A DNA stretch of 64,000 bases from Tethya wilhelma (GCA_964030475.1 CAXIPT010000003.1:695709-759708), one strand, 5' to 3'. Counted from the stretch's first letter, positions 41,703 through 53,122 are shown. A program made the numbers and translations. Notes: a model not told the origin generated them from the letters alone.

Positions 41703-43997
41703 ATGGCTTCTTCAAGTCTGACTCAAGTTGTATCACCATTGTTGTTTTTGGTGGGAGTTGTGTGCCTATTCAGTGGACAGTGCTCATCTCAGGGCAATGA
41801 AACAGAGATCAAGACTATCCCAGTCCTTTTGATGCTCCCTTTTTCAATTTCAGACCCTTTTGGACTAGATGATGGCTTTGATATAGCACCAGCTGCCTAT
41901 CTAGCTTCGTTCCAGATCAATGATCGAATTGACATCCTTGATGGCTACAAACTAGAGCTGATTCAAAGAGAAGGTGGCTGTTTTATCCAAGATCGAACAT
42001 TGTTCAGTTTTGCTCACTATATCTACTCAAGAACTGTTCCAATTGCTGGTATTATTGGACCACTGTGTCCGGATTCTTCTGTATCAGTAGCTAAACTGAC
42101 AACCAATGAAAGAGCAGCAATGATAAGCCTTCCTTTTTTTGACGACCCAAATCTTCGCAACTACCCAAATGCTTTAGGCATCTTTGAAGAAAATTTCTAT
42201 CTGGATGACCTGTACTTTGAACTCATGGTGGAGAACAATTGGAAGCGTGTGGCAGTACTTTACAACAGCAATGGCAAAAGCTTTGAACGTCTACAAGAGA
42301 GAATCAACCACAGCACTGAACATGAGCTAGTATTATCATTGGAACTAAGCTTTGACCTGATTCCTCTTGATGTAATTCGTGATTCTTATGTCAACGTAGT
42401 CTTTGTCATTGTAACTGAGCCACTCCTTCACTGTAGGTTCTTCTGTTTAGCCTACCATCTAAACATGACCTATCCTGACTACCAGTGGATATTTGAGTCT
42501 TATCCAGATGAGCAATTTTATGAGGAGACATTTGATTACAATGGTAAGACCTATCACTGTTCTGCTGAAGACCTCCATGCAGCAATTGAAGGAAGCTTGT
42601 ATTTTTATGAAATACCTCACTTTCCAGATTTAAGCATGACTACCATATCAGGATTAAACTTAAGCCAACTTGTAGATGAATACTTTACTATAGCAGGATT
42701 GTATTCAAGCTTTTATGGTGTTGATTCTGAGCCTAATGCATTTGGGCTACTAGCATATGATGCCACATGGGCACTTGCACTTGCACTGAACAGCTCTCTT
42801 AATGAATTGGAAAAAAGAAACATAACATTCTCAGAGAAAGATCTTCCTAGACAAAGAGAAATCACCCAAATTATTGGAAGCAACCTTATGGATGTGGAAT
42901 TCGATGGAACAGTAGGATCTGTCAAGTTTGACCGTACCATTCGTTATCCTCAGAATGAAAGTTTTAACTTGTTTCAATACAACAGTAATGGTTCGGCCGA
43001 ATCTATTGGAAACTATACATTTGGAGAACTTCAGCTCGACAACAATGTGTCTTTTGATGACTACAATCTTAAATTTGAATACAACCGTTTAAGTCTTGGC
43101 ATAGCTGTACCATATCTGATACTGACTGTGATTGCTCTGTTGCTAACAATACTGACTCACATTATCAATGTAGTCTATCGAAACCACAAGTCGATAAAAG
43201 CTTCAAGTCACAAACTAAACCACATCATATTTCTAGGATGCTACCTAGTGATACTGGGCATTGTGCTACATACTGCGGGAGAAACTTTAACACTTACTTT
43301 GAAAGCACATACAAACTTGTGCAACTTATTTCCTGTCTTTTCTAACCTTGGACTCACTCTGATACTGGCTACTGTCTGTGTCAAAACATGGCGGCTCTAT
43401 AATATCTTCACAAGTGAAAGTACGAGTCGACAAAACAAAATGTTCATAAAAGATCAAGTGATGGCTCTAATCATTGGCTGTATCTTCTCTGTAGAGCTGC
43501 TAGTCAACATCATTTGGATGGCCACAGCTCCACGTAAAACTAAGTACACGAGGTATTTTGTCGATTCAAGTGATGACTCCATACCAACAATTTTTATCAA
43601 TACCTCTTGCCATTCTGATTGGACTCTTCTTTTCCTTATTATTTTGAGCATCTACAAGGGGCTTATTCTCTTTCTGTCTCTGGTGTTTGCAATCCTCAGT
43701 CGGAATATCCAATTTAAGGAGTTTGAGACAAATAATATTATAGCCCTGGTCTATCTGCTATCAATTCTCTTTTCCATTGGGGGTCCAGTATATCTGATAG
43801 TGGTGTTAGAGAGTGTTGGTGCTTCTGCACAATTTCTGATTTTAATCTCTGTTCTCATCCTATCAGTGTACGTTTGTCTTGCTGTCTTGTTTCTTCCACC
43901 ATTGCGACCTATAATTGGAGAGAAATATCGAACACAGCAGTCAATAATGAATTCTACGCTGCAAACTACAGTGAGTAAAAAAACTTCAGTACACTAA
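41703..43997 (+). CDS. GABA-B receptor-like class C GPCR (receptor 11, subfamily A)
   Basis: A complete receptor of 764 residues from the ATG at 41703 (MASSSLTQVVSPLLFLVGVV). The upstream extension starts with TTG and is not used. The ectodomain is unusual: it lacks the DPLGREA stretch, has SISDPFGLDDGFDIAPAAY, ASFQINDRIDILDGYKLEL and REGGCFIQDR. It keeps GPLCPDSSVSVAKL, FFCLAYHLNMTYPDYQW and LAYDATWALALALN. TM1 begins near 465 and TM7 ends near 735. The tail is short (QSIMNSTLQTTVSKKTSVH). Its upstream flank and first 570 codons are identical to the inverted receptor at 58103; differences begin at 43414 in intracellular loop 2. Confidence 0.93.
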   Translation: MASSSLTQVVSPLLFLVGVVCLFSGQCSSQGNETEIKTIPVLLMLPFSISDPFGLDDGFDIAPAAYLASFQINDRIDILDGYKLELIQREGGCFIQDRTLFSFAHYIYSRTVPIAGIIGPLCPDSSVSVAKLTTNERAAMISLPFFDDPNLRNYPNALGIFEENFYLDDLYFELMVENNWKRVAVLYNSNGKSFERLQERINHSTEHELVLSLELSFDLIPLDVIRDSYVNVVFVIVTEPLLHCRFFCLAYHLNMTYPDYQWIFESYPDEQFYEETFDYNGKTYHCSAEDLHAAIEGSLYFYEIPHFPDLSMTTISGLNLSQLVDEYFTIAGLYSSFYGVDSEPNAFGLLAYDATWALALALNSSLNELEKRNITFSEKDLPRQREITQIIGSNLMDVEFDGTVGSVKFDRTIRYPQNESFNLFQYNSNGSAESIGNYTFGELQLDNNVSFDDYNLKFEYNRLSLGIAVPYLILTVIALLLTILTHIINVVYRNHKSIKASSHKLNHIIFLGCYLVILGIVLHTAGETLTLTLKAHTNLCNLFPVFSNLGLTLILATVCVKTWRLYNIFTSESTSRQNKMFIKDQVMALIIGCIFSVELLVNIIWMATAPRKTKYTRYFVDSSDDSIPTIFINTSCHSDWTLLFLIILSIYKGLILFLSLVFAILSRNIQFKEFETNNIIALVYLLSILFSIGGPVYLIVVLESVGASAQFLILISVLILSVYVCLAVLFLPPLRPIIGEKYRTQQSIMNSTLQTTVSKKTSVH

Positions 43998-44256
43998 AAG
44001 GTTTGTAGTTACTTATTAAAAAAATCTTAGCACTAAACTGATCACTAACTTTAAGTCTTAAACTATAAATTGTTAACCACAAACATCTCATGAATATTGG
44101 TTGCTAAAATTAATGACAATTGTATAATATTATAGTTAGTTTTGAAGGTGTCCTTTTCCAAAAATTTTTTTTTGGTATTTTTTAAGAAATAAGTATGACT
44201 ACTATTAAATGTGAAATAAAATCAGTGTCCAATGATGTGCTGATATAGATGTAGTC

Positions 44257-44613
44257 AAGGGCGTAGCCAGGATTTTAGAAAAGGGGGAGCAATAATTTTG
44301 CACGACCAGAAACCACACCCACTTTATTAGCTAATTTTAGCTCCTCCCTCCCTCTCGAATGCTTTCTAAAGCCTCGAATGCTTTCTAAAGCCTTGCTTTC
44401 TAAAGCCTTGTAGCAGCAAATAGAAAGCTTCTAATAGTTGTTTCTGGATTGAATTCTGGCCAAAGATGACTGCTTTACTGTTGCTACTAAGTAAGTGCAC
44501 AAAAAATTATTACAAACTAAAAATAGCGCATTATAAAACCTACGCGTAAATTTCGCAAGACAAAAAAAAAAGGGTGCAAATGCACCTTTTGCACCCCCCT
44601 GGCTACGCCACTG
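44257..44613. mobile_element. GGCGTAGCCAGG-end MITE, about 357 bp
   Basis: The left end GGGCGTAGCCAGGATTTT is inverted at the right end as CCCTGGCTACGCCACTG. GTAGTC borders both sides and is a plausible target duplication. The interior holds direct copies of GAATGCTTTCTAAAGCCT and the palindromic TGCACCTTTTGCACC. No protein is encoded. Confidence 0.8.
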
Positions 44614-44670
44614 GTAGTCGTTATTATATAGCTGTCATGGCAACTGTATATACACTTTAATGTGAGCTTT

Positions 44671-45108
44671 AGGCCCCGTTTACATGTATACACAAACTGA
44701 AGTATACAGATAAAGCATGCATCTACACGATACATGTATACGCTCACATAAATGGATAATTTTATGTAAACACTCATGAAAGTGAAGACCTTAATAAATG
44801 AAGACATGCAGCAGCAGTCTCGTGTGCACAGGCAAAATGCATACTTCAAAACTGTTAACTGGACTCTGGGGCCATTTTGTTGCGTTTTAACAGTAGCTTA
44901 CAATCACCATCTGTCTACCGAAACTCCTTCTTATCTTCCTTGGAGGCATGAAATTGAGCAAGCTAATTGCGCTCATGACAGCTGGCAGCTCGCACGTGCA
45001 TTGTAACCACATACGTGTACTTAATTACCCTATTCCATTTACTGTGCTCTAGTGTAATATATATGCCCTTGTCATTCAGTACTAAATGTATACATGTAAA
45101 TGGGGCCT
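44671..45108. mobile_element. AGGCCCCGTTTACATG-end inverted-repeat element, about 438 bp
   Basis: The left end AGGCCCCGTTTACATGTA and the right end TACATGTAAATGGGGCCT are inverted copies. The right part also occurs upstream of receptor 13 (to about 49216), where the left end has been lost. Insertion therefore preceded the receptor 12/13 duplication. Confidence 0.65.
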
Positions 45109-45679
45109 TGGAAGCGTCACTTTTGTTGTGTACATGTACTTGTACCATGGCTGAGCTACACATCAAAGGAAAAGCAGCTCCTACAATAGTCATAAACCCT
45201 ATCTAAGCCTTTGAAGTCATACACAACCTAGAGTGTATGAGCTAATACACCCGAGTCTTGTTTGTATAGGTATGCACTGAACAAGCTGTACCATGTGCAG
45301 TACAAGCCGGCCATACTGTACTCTGCTCACTATAGCTAGGTTGTTAATTGAGATAACTAGTCACTGGTCTGCTGTAGCATGCCATTGGATAGCTCCTGTG
45401 TGAATCAATGTATCAAACATGTCGGGTGTGTCGCTTGCTATAGCCACATTGTCTTCAAGTGTAACCACTAATTCTAGCAAGACTCATGCATGATTATGAC
45501 AGGAAATTATAACAATGCAAGAAGCAGTATATGTCATTGAGTTGTGGTATACCATATTTTTGGCAATGGTAGTCATCCTGTCTATGTTCCTAGAACCAAC
45601 AAGTCACTATTAATATGTTGGAATAGGCCAACAAAAGTGAGTTCAGATTGATCCATGTAACATGCTAGCTGTGAAAGAT

Positions 45680-47950
45680 ATGGCTTTGTTACGTTGGGCT
45701 CAACTCATACTGTTTTTAGTGGGAATTTTGTGTGAAATGAGTGGAGAATGCTCATCTAACAGTAACAAAACAGACATCAAGACTATTAACGTTCTCTTGA
45801 TGCTACCCTTTCAAGATCTGGACCCTCTTGGTAGAGAAGCTATTTACAATGATGGTCACCATATAGCACCAGCTGCCTATCTAGCTGTGGAACAGATAAA
45901 CAATCGGACAGACATCCTCAAAGGATACAAACTAGAACTGACTCATTATGATGGTGGTTGTAATGTCACGGGTCGCACTATGGAAAGCTTTGCTCGATAC
46001 GTTTACAATCGAACTGTACCCACAGCTGGTATTGTTGGACCTACATGTCAAGCTTCTTCAGAATCAATAGCTAAACTGACAACCAACAAAAGAGCAGCAC
46101 TGACAAGCCTTCCTTTCCACAAGGACCCAACTCTTCATGACTTTGATAACACATTTGGCATCATTGAAGAAAATTTCTATTTGGATGACTTATACTTCGA
46201 ACTCATCGTGAAGAACAATTGGAAGCGTGTGGCAGTACTATATAGTAGTAAAAGCTTTGAACTACTGAAAGATAGAATCAGCAACAGTACCGAACATGAG
46301 CTGGTTCTACAGTTAGAACTAAGCTTTAGCTCAATTCCTCTCAAAGCAATCCGTGATTCTTTTATTAATGTGGTCTTTGTCATTGAAACTGACCAAGTCC
46401 TTCACTGTAGGCTGTTCTGTTTAGCCTACCATCTAAATATGACCTATCCCGACTACCAGTGGATATTTGAGTCCTTCAGAGGTGAATATTTTGGTGACAC
46501 CACTGTAGATTACAATGGTAAGACCTATCACTGTTCTTCTGGAGAAATTCATGCAACAATTGAAGGAGGTTTGAACTTTTATCACGAAGTTGATCCTGAA
46601 TTTGATATGCTTGATTATAGCTTTGTTACTGTATCAGGAGTAAATTTAAGTCAACTTGTATGTGAATACTACGCTTTTGCGAATAATTATTCAACCTTTT
46701 ATAATGTCCATTCTTGGCCTACTCCATTTGGGCTACTAGCATATGATGCCACATGGGCACTTGCACTCGCACTGAACAGCTCTCTCGATGAATTGGAAGA
46801 AAGAACAATAGCATTCTCAGAGAAAGATCTCCCTAGACAGAGAGAAATCACAAAAATTATTTCAACAAGATTGAAAGAAGTTCAATTTGAAGGTGCAGCG
46901 GGGCCTATCAAATTTGATAAAGCTCTTCGTTATCCTCAAAATGAGAGTTTTGGCTTGTTTCAATACTACAAAAATGGTTCCACCAAAAGTATTGGAAGAT
47001 ATAAATTTGGAGAACTAAAACTCAATGATAATGTAACCTTTGATGACTTTAATTTTAAATCTAAATATGTTCGTTTGAGTCTAGGCATAGCTGTACCGTA
47101 TCTGATACTGACAGTGATTGCTCTGTTGCTAACAGTACTGACCCATGTTATCAATGTAGCCTATCGAAACCACAAGTCAATAAAGGCTTCAAGTCACAAA
47201 CTAAACCACATCATATTCGTAGGATGCTACCTAGTGATACTAGGCATTGTGCTGCATACTGTTGGAGAAACTTTAACACTCACTTTGAAAACATGTCTGA
47301 ACTTGACAATGTGCAACTTATTTCCTGTCTTTTCTAACCTTGGACTCACTCTGATACTGGCTACTGTCTGTGTCAAAACATGGCGGCTCTATAGTATCTT
47401 CACAAATCAAGATGCCCTGAGAAGTAGCAAGCAATTCTTAAAAGATCCTATGATGGCTCTAATCATCGGATGCTTCTTTTCGATAGAGCTGCTTGTCAAC
47501 ATCATCTGGATGGCCATTGCTCCATATAAGGCTAAATATAGCAGACACCTTGTTGCAGAATCAATTAATGTCTCTGTACCAACTGTGTTCACCGATATCT
47601 CTTGCCATTCTGACGGGATTATCATTTTCCTTATTATTTTGAGCATCTACAAGGGGCTTATTCTTTCTCTGTCTCTGGCATTTGCGATTCTTAGTCGTAA
47701 CATTCACAAGAAGGAGTTTGAGACAAATAATATTATAGCGCTTGTCTACCTGCTATCCATCCTCTATGCCATCGGAGGTCCAGTGTATCTGATAATGGTG
47801 TTTGAAAGTGTTGGTTCTTCTACACAATTTCTGGTCTTAATCTCCGTTCTTGTCCTAACAGTGTACATCTGTTTGACTGTCTTATTCCTTCCACCATTAC
47901 GACCTATAATTGGAGAGAAATATCGAACATGGAAATCATCAGCGAACTGA
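45680..47950 (+). CDS. GABA-B receptor-like class C GPCR (receptor 12, subfamily A)
   Basis: A complete receptor of 756 residues starting at MALLRWAQLILFLVGILC. An ATG exists six codons upstream (45662), but the duplicate receptor 13 has no ATG there while both share AAAGATATGGCTTTG, so 45680 is preferred. The ectodomain has DGGCNVTGRTMESFARYVYN, GPTCQASSESIAKL, FCLAYHLNMTYPDYQW and LAYDATWALALALN. The segment after VAVLYSS lacks the NNGK residues of other A members. TM1 starts near 462. CNLFPV is preceded by a longer loop (CLNLTMCNLF). TM1-loop 1 reads NVAYRNHKS, with Ala for the usual Val. The tail is very short (TWKSSAN). Confidence 0.93.
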   Translation: MALLRWAQLILFLVGILCEMSGECSSNSNKTDIKTINVLLMLPFQDLDPLGREAIYNDGHHIAPAAYLAVEQINNRTDILKGYKLELTHYDGGCNVTGRTMESFARYVYNRTVPTAGIVGPTCQASSESIAKLTTNKRAALTSLPFHKDPTLHDFDNTFGIIEENFYLDDLYFELIVKNNWKRVAVLYSSKSFELLKDRISNSTEHELVLQLELSFSSIPLKAIRDSFINVVFVIETDQVLHCRLFCLAYHLNMTYPDYQWIFESFRGEYFGDTTVDYNGKTYHCSSGEIHATIEGGLNFYHEVDPEFDMLDYSFVTVSGVNLSQLVCEYYAFANNYSTFYNVHSWPTPFGLLAYDATWALALALNSSLDELEERTIAFSEKDLPRQREITKIISTRLKEVQFEGAAGPIKFDKALRYPQNESFGLFQYYKNGSTKSIGRYKFGELKLNDNVTFDDFNFKSKYVRLSLGIAVPYLILTVIALLLTVLTHVINVAYRNHKSIKASSHKLNHIIFVGCYLVILGIVLHTVGETLTLTLKTCLNLTMCNLFPVFSNLGLTLILATVCVKTWRLYSIFTNQDALRSSKQFLKDPMMALIIGCFFSIELLVNIIWMAIAPYKAKYSRHLVAESINVSVPTVFTDISCHSDGIIIFLIILSIYKGLILSLSLAFAILSRNIHKKEFETNNIIALVYLLSILYAIGGPVYLIMVFESVGSSTQFLVLISVLVLTVYICLTVLFLPPLRPIIGEKYRTWKSSAN

Positions 47951-50074
47951 TCTCTGCATTGCAAACTTCAGTGACTGAAAAAAGTGCAATACATGGATTA
48001 ACTCATCAGTACACTGAAATGAAAGATGCTCTTCGATTACCTTCTTCCAATCTGCATTCTTTGCATCATCTTTTTCATAGTTGACTGTGTTGTGATGCTA
48101 TTTTTTTTCCTCTCCAAATCATGGTCCTACCATTGTTTTCAGATTGGCACAGTAGTAACTTATCTACACAGTTGATTTGTACATGTTTGCTTACTGACAA
48201 CACACACACACACACACATACTAACACACACGCTGTGAAAACTTTAAACCTTTAATTCTAAGTCACATACCCCAAATGTATAGTGAATATTGTTTACTGG
48301 ACTTAGTTTAACCCTTTCACAACATTTGCAAAATTTAATTTTGTAAGAATGTGTGTACAACAACTATCATATTTTTTTTGAAACAGATTCATAAGTTTCC
48401 AACCAATTTATTAACCCAGGCTAAAAATTTGCCAACACATTACTAATATGCAAGAATGTACATGTACATTACTACTCAGCACTACATCACCACAAACCAC
48501 TAATGATATTCATTAATGTTAGCGCACACACAAAACTGGGAAGAAAGCTATTAGAGATTATAGCCATGTTGGGCAAGACAACTTCATAAGTAACAAGCCT
48601 GAAACTATTTTGATGCATGTAAATTATGTAGCTAAGTCACTGTGTGATGCTCTGAGCTGTAGAAGAGCCTCATGAGACAAACTGAGGGAGTCGATCAAGG
48701 TGGTTTGTTGGCTTGGTTGAGAAAGACAAAAAGGATGTTGTGAGAGTCCTACAGCACAACTTGAACAGAATAACGGCATGAAGAGTCTCATCCATGTAAA
48801 TCTCAAGGGTTGGTGTTATTCCTGGTTGTCTGGCTCTAGTCTTTGGCATAAACAGATACTTTTGAAATCACTCTTGAAAGTGAAGATCTTGATAAACAAA
48901 GACATCAGCAGCAGTCTCGTGTGCACGAGCAAAAAACAGACTTTAAAACTGTTAACTGGACTCGTGAACCATTTTGTTGCATTTTAACAGTAGCTTACAA
49001 TCACCATCTGTCTACGAACACTCTAATGACTTTCTCATCTTCCACGCACATTTCACTTGAAATTGAGCAAGCTAACTGTGATCATGACAGCTGGCAGCTC
49101 ACACGTGCATTGTAACCGCATACGTACGTGTAAATACCCATTTTTATGTACTGTGTTGTAGTGTATATGCATGCCCTTGTCATTTAGTACTAAACGTATA
49201 TGTGTAAATGGGGCCTTAGAAGTGTCATTTTTGTTGTGTATATGCACTTGTACCATGGCTGAGCTACACATCAAAGGGAAACCAGCTGCTACAATACTCA
49301 CAAACACTATCCAAGCCTTTGAACTCATATACACAACCTGACTAGCCAATACATTCAAGTCTTGCACGCTAGCAAGCTGTACCACGGTACAAACTTTTGT
49401 TGTTGTTGTAGAGTAGCTTCATTCTTAGGCATTCTGCTTGCTGCATAGCTATTATTGATTTATTATATTGTATAGCACACAGAAGTATGTGTGTGCTTTT
49501 GTCCGGTAAAGATCATTAGCGTAATAAATCAATTATTGAGTAGTATGCTCCATGCTTATGTATGATTATTTTTGCTTTGACACAATGTATCAGATCTACA
49601 TGAGAGAGGATATAGCTCAGCTGTATACATTTGATATAATTTTTGAGTATAATGAAAGGGAGAATAAAACTAACCTGATGGATACACTCTGTACGCTAGC
49701 TAGGTTGTAAACACTGATTATAACTAGTCACTGATTTGCTGCATATAGTATGGGTAGCTCCTATGTGAATCAATACAATAAACATGTTGGGTGTGTCGCT
49801 TGCTATTAGCCACATTCCCTTGAAGTGTAACCACCAATTTTGGCAACACTTATGCAATTATGACAGGAAATCTTAGCAATGCCAGAAGCATTATACACAA
49901 TTGAGTTGTGGTGTACCATATTCCTGGCATGAGAGTCAACCTGTCTATGTTCTTAGAACTGACAGGTCACTGAATACTGAGTGGATAAACAAAAATAGGA
50001 ATTAATAGCATTTTTGAAAAGGCAAGTAAAAATGATTTCAAGTTTTTACATATAACACACTAGCTGTGAAAGAT
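47951..50074. other. Intergenic region inside the receptor 12/13 tandem repeat
   Basis: The 3' flank (47960-48370) resembles 52340-52700 behind receptor 13. A CA run lies at 48200-48235. From 48878 the 5' flank copy begins. About 280 bases (49395-49675), including the element at 49413-49545, have no counterpart in the flank of receptor 12. The frames at 48624-48806 and 49053-49385 are not supported. Confidence 0.6.
49413..49545. mobile_element. Degraded copy of the 57476-type MITE
   Basis: GTAGCTTCATTCTTAGG, TGCTGCATAGCTATTATTGA and TCCGGTAAAGAT...AATAAATCAATTATTG align in order with the reverse complement of 57476-57649. The right end is decayed. It is present upstream of receptor 13 but not receptor 12. 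Confidence 0.6.
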
Positions 50075-52336
50075 ATGGCTTTGCTAAGTTGTACTCAACT
50101 CATACTGTTTTTAGTGGGGATTTTGTGTGTAACAAGTGGCCAGTGCTCATCTCATGGTAACGAAACAGACATCAAGATTATCAACATTCTCTTAATGCTA
50201 TCCTTCCAAGATCTGGACCCTCTTGGTAGAGAAGCTATTTATGAAGATGGTCACGATATAGCACCAGCTGCCTATCTAGCTGTGGAACAGATCAACAATC
50301 GGACAGACATCCTTGAAGGATACAAACTAGAACTGATTCGGAGTGATGGTGGCTGTAATGTCACGGGTCGCACTATGGAAAGCTTTGCTCGATACATTTA
50401 CAATCGAACTGTACCAATTGCTGGTATTGTTGGACCATCTTGCATTCCTTCTTCAGAATCAGTAGCTAAACTGACAACAAACCAAAGAGCAGCACTGATA
50501 AGCCTTCCTTTCCACAAGTACCCAACTCTTCATGACTTTGATAACACGTTTGGCATCATTGAAGAAAATTTCTATTTGGATGATTTGTACTTTGAACTTA
50601 TGGTGAAGAACAATTGGAAGCGTGTGGCAGTACTATATAGTACTAAAAGCTTTGAACTACTGAAAGATAGAATCAGCAACAGCACTGAACATGAACTGGT
50701 TCTACAGTTGGAACTAAACTTTAACTTAATTCCTCTCGAAGCAATTCGTGATTCTTTTATTAATGTGGTCTTTGTCATTGAAACTGATACAGTCCTTCAC
50801 TGTAGGCTATTCTGTTTAGCCTACCATCTAAATATGACCTATCCCGACTACCAGTGGATATTTGAGTCCTTCAGAGGTGAAGTTTTCAGAGATACCACTG
50901 TAAATTACAATGGTAAGACCTATCACTGTTCTGCCGAAGAAGTTCATGTAGCAATTGAAGGAGGCTTGTACTTTTATCACGATCTTGATCCTGAATTTAA
51001 TTATAGCTTTGTTACTGTATCAGGAGTGAATTTACGTCAATTTGTATATAAATACTACACTTTTGCAAATAATTATTCAACCTTTTATAATGTCGATTCT
51101 TCACCTACATCATTTGGGCTACTAGCATATGAAGCTACATGGGCCCTTGCACTCGCACTGAACAGCTCTCTTGATGAATTGGAAGAAAGAAACATAACAT
51201 TCTCAGAGAAAGATCTCCCTAGACAGAGAGAAATCACAGAAATTATTTCAACAAAATTGGAAAAAGTTCAATTTGAAGGAGCAGCGGGGCCTATCAAATT
51301 TGATAATACTCTTCGTTATCCTCGAAATGAGAGTTTTGGCTTGTTTCAATACTACAAAAATGGTTCCACCAAAAGTATTGGAAGATATAAATTTGGAGAA
51401 CTAAAACTCAATGATAATGTAACCTTTGATGACTTTAATTTTAAATCTAAATATGTTCGTTTGAGTCTAGGCATAGCTGTACCTTATCTGGTACTGACAG
51501 TGATTGCTCTGTTGCTAACAGTACTGACCCATGTTATCAATGTAGTCTATCGAAACCACAAGTCAATAAAGGCTTCAAGTCACAAACTAAACCACATCAT
51601 ATTCGTAGGATGCTACCTAGTGATACTAGGCATTGTGCTGCATACTGTTGGAGAAACTTTAACACTCACTTTGAAAACACGTCTGAACTTGACAATGTGC
51701 AACTTTTTCCCTGTCTTTTCTAACCTTGGACTCACTCTAATACTGGCTACTGTCTGTGTCAAAACATGGCGGCTCTATAATATCTTCACAAATCAAGACA
51801 CCCTGAGAAGTAGCAAGCAATTCTTAAAAGATCCTGTGATGGCTGTATTGATCGGATGCTTCTTTTCGATAAAGCTGCTAGTCAACATCATCTGGATGAC
51901 CACTGCTCCATATAAGGCTAAGTACAGCAGACACCTTGTTGCGGAATCAATTAATGTCTCTATCCCCACTGTGTTCACTGATATCTCGTGCCATTCTGAC
52001 TGGACTGTCATTTTCCTTATTATTTTGAGCATCTACAAAGGTCTTATTCTTTCTCTGTCTCTAGTGTTTGCAATTCTCAGTCGTAAAATTCATAAGAAGG
52101 AGTTTGAGACAAATAATATTATAGCGCTTGTCTACCTGCTATCCATACTCTATGCCATTGGAGGTCCAGTGTATCTGATAATGGTGTTTGAAAGTGTTGG
52201 TTCTTTTGCACAATTTCTGGTCTTAGTCTCCGTTCTCCTCCTAACAGTGTACATCTGTTTGGCTGTCTTGTTCCTTCCACCATTGCGACCTATAATTGGA
52301 GAGAAATATCGAACATGGAAATCATCAATGAACTGA
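50075..52336 (+). CDS. GABA-B receptor-like class C GPCR (receptor 13, subfamily A)
   Basis: A complete receptor of 753 residues starting at MALLSCTQLILFLVGILC; the frame is open upstream only from a GTG. It is the tandem duplicate of receptor 12. The ectodomain carries GGCNVTGRTMESFARYIYN, GPSCIPSSESVAKL, FCLAYHLNMTYPDYQW and LAYEATWALALALN, with Glu for the usual Asp. TM4 reads FFSIKLLVNIIWMTTAP, placing a Lys in the membrane where all relatives have Glu (IELLVN, IEIAVN). That reversal of charge is odd and worth checking. TM1 starts near 461 and the tail is short (TWKSSMN). Duplication includes both flanks. Confidence 0.93.
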   Translation: MALLSCTQLILFLVGILCVTSGQCSSHGNETDIKIINILLMLSFQDLDPLGREAIYEDGHDIAPAAYLAVEQINNRTDILEGYKLELIRSDGGCNVTGRTMESFARYIYNRTVPIAGIVGPSCIPSSESVAKLTTNQRAALISLPFHKYPTLHDFDNTFGIIEENFYLDDLYFELMVKNNWKRVAVLYSTKSFELLKDRISNSTEHELVLQLELNFNLIPLEAIRDSFINVVFVIETDTVLHCRLFCLAYHLNMTYPDYQWIFESFRGEVFRDTTVNYNGKTYHCSAEEVHVAIEGGLYFYHDLDPEFNYSFVTVSGVNLRQFVYKYYTFANNYSTFYNVDSSPTSFGLLAYEATWALALALNSSLDELEERNITFSEKDLPRQREITEIISTKLEKVQFEGAAGPIKFDNTLRYPRNESFGLFQYYKNGSTKSIGRYKFGELKLNDNVTFDDFNFKSKYVRLSLGIAVPYLVLTVIALLLTVLTHVINVVYRNHKSIKASSHKLNHIIFVGCYLVILGIVLHTVGETLTLTLKTRLNLTMCNFFPVFSNLGLTLILATVCVKTWRLYNIFTNQDTLRSSKQFLKDPVMAVLIGCFFSIKLLVNIIWMTTAPYKAKYSRHLVAESINVSIPTVFTDISCHSDWTVIFLIILSIYKGLILSLSLVFAILSRKIHKKEFETNNIIALVYLLSILYAIGGPVYLIMVFESVGSFAQFLVLVSVLLLTVYICLAVLFLPPLRPIIGEKYRTWKSSMN

Positions 52337-53062
52337 GCTTTACAGTACATTGAATTGAATCATCAATGTACTGGAACGAAAGATGCTTCTAAATTGCCTT
52401 CTTCCGATCTGCATTATTTGCTTCATCTTTTCTTTGTGTTGTGATGCTATTCTTTTTCCTCTCCAAATCATGGTCCTACCATTGTCCTCAGATTCATACA
52501 ATAGTAACGTATCTACACAATTGATTTGTACATGTGTGCTTACTGATAAAATGTTGGTACGTTATAAACTTAAAACCTTGAACTCAAAATCACTAACCAC
52601 AAAATTGTCGTGAATATTATTTACTAGACTTAGTTTACACCTTTCAACATTTGCAAAATTTAACTTTGTAAGAAATTTGTGTGCAACAACTATTATGTTT
52701 TTTTTTTGAAAAAGAATCATGATAAGTGTCTTACTGATTTATATACCTATGCTGAAGTTGCCTTAAAATAGAACACAATTATACAATGTCCTATTACAAT
52801 GAAAAACATGAATAGTAGCACATACTCATCATGCAACTTGTTATGTGATGGTGTTACTAAGAGTCTCTCTATGTATGCTTGTAGTGTTATGAATGTGGAA
52901 AATTTTAATAGTCTTATGCAAAACTTTTGTTTTTACAGACTAAATTATTATATTAGTTTGTTCCTTTTCTTGGCTGTAATTTTCAACCTTAACCCATCTC
53001 AGAATGATACATACTTAAGTTTTTTTTCAGTCACTTTTTTGGTATGCAAGTGAGGATAGCAG
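52337..53062. other. 3' flank of receptor 13
   Basis: The first 360 bases resemble the 3' flank of receptor 12. After that the sequence is AT-rich with T runs. The frames at 52383-52613 and 52799-53053 have no recognisable content. Confidence 0.5.
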
Positions 53063-53122
53063 TTTTCGATATTTCTCTCCAATTATTGGTCGCAATGGAG
53101 GAAGAAATAAGACAGTCAGACC
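53063..53122 (-). pseudogene. Relic of receptor TM7 C-terminal end
   Basis: Minus-strand codons read LTVLFLPPLRPIIGEKYRK, the TM7 exit and first tail residues found in all subfamily A receptors. Unrelated sequence lies on both sides. It is an isolated fragment of about 60 bases. Confidence 0.7.

Larger units (their letters stand above)
43998..45679. other. Intergenic region with two MITEs and conserved 5' flank
   Basis: The 3' flank of receptor 11 contains AAGGTGTCCTTTTCCA, the reverse of the shared 3' UTR block. Elements at 44257-44613 and 44671-45108 follow. From about 44780 to the next gene the sequence is repeated upstream of receptor 13 (48878-50074), so the duplicated unit includes about 0.9 kb of 5' flank. 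Confidence 0.6.

Noticed and set aside
44517..44849. 110-residue minus-strand frame
   Set aside because: Lies across the end of one MITE and the start of another; no support.
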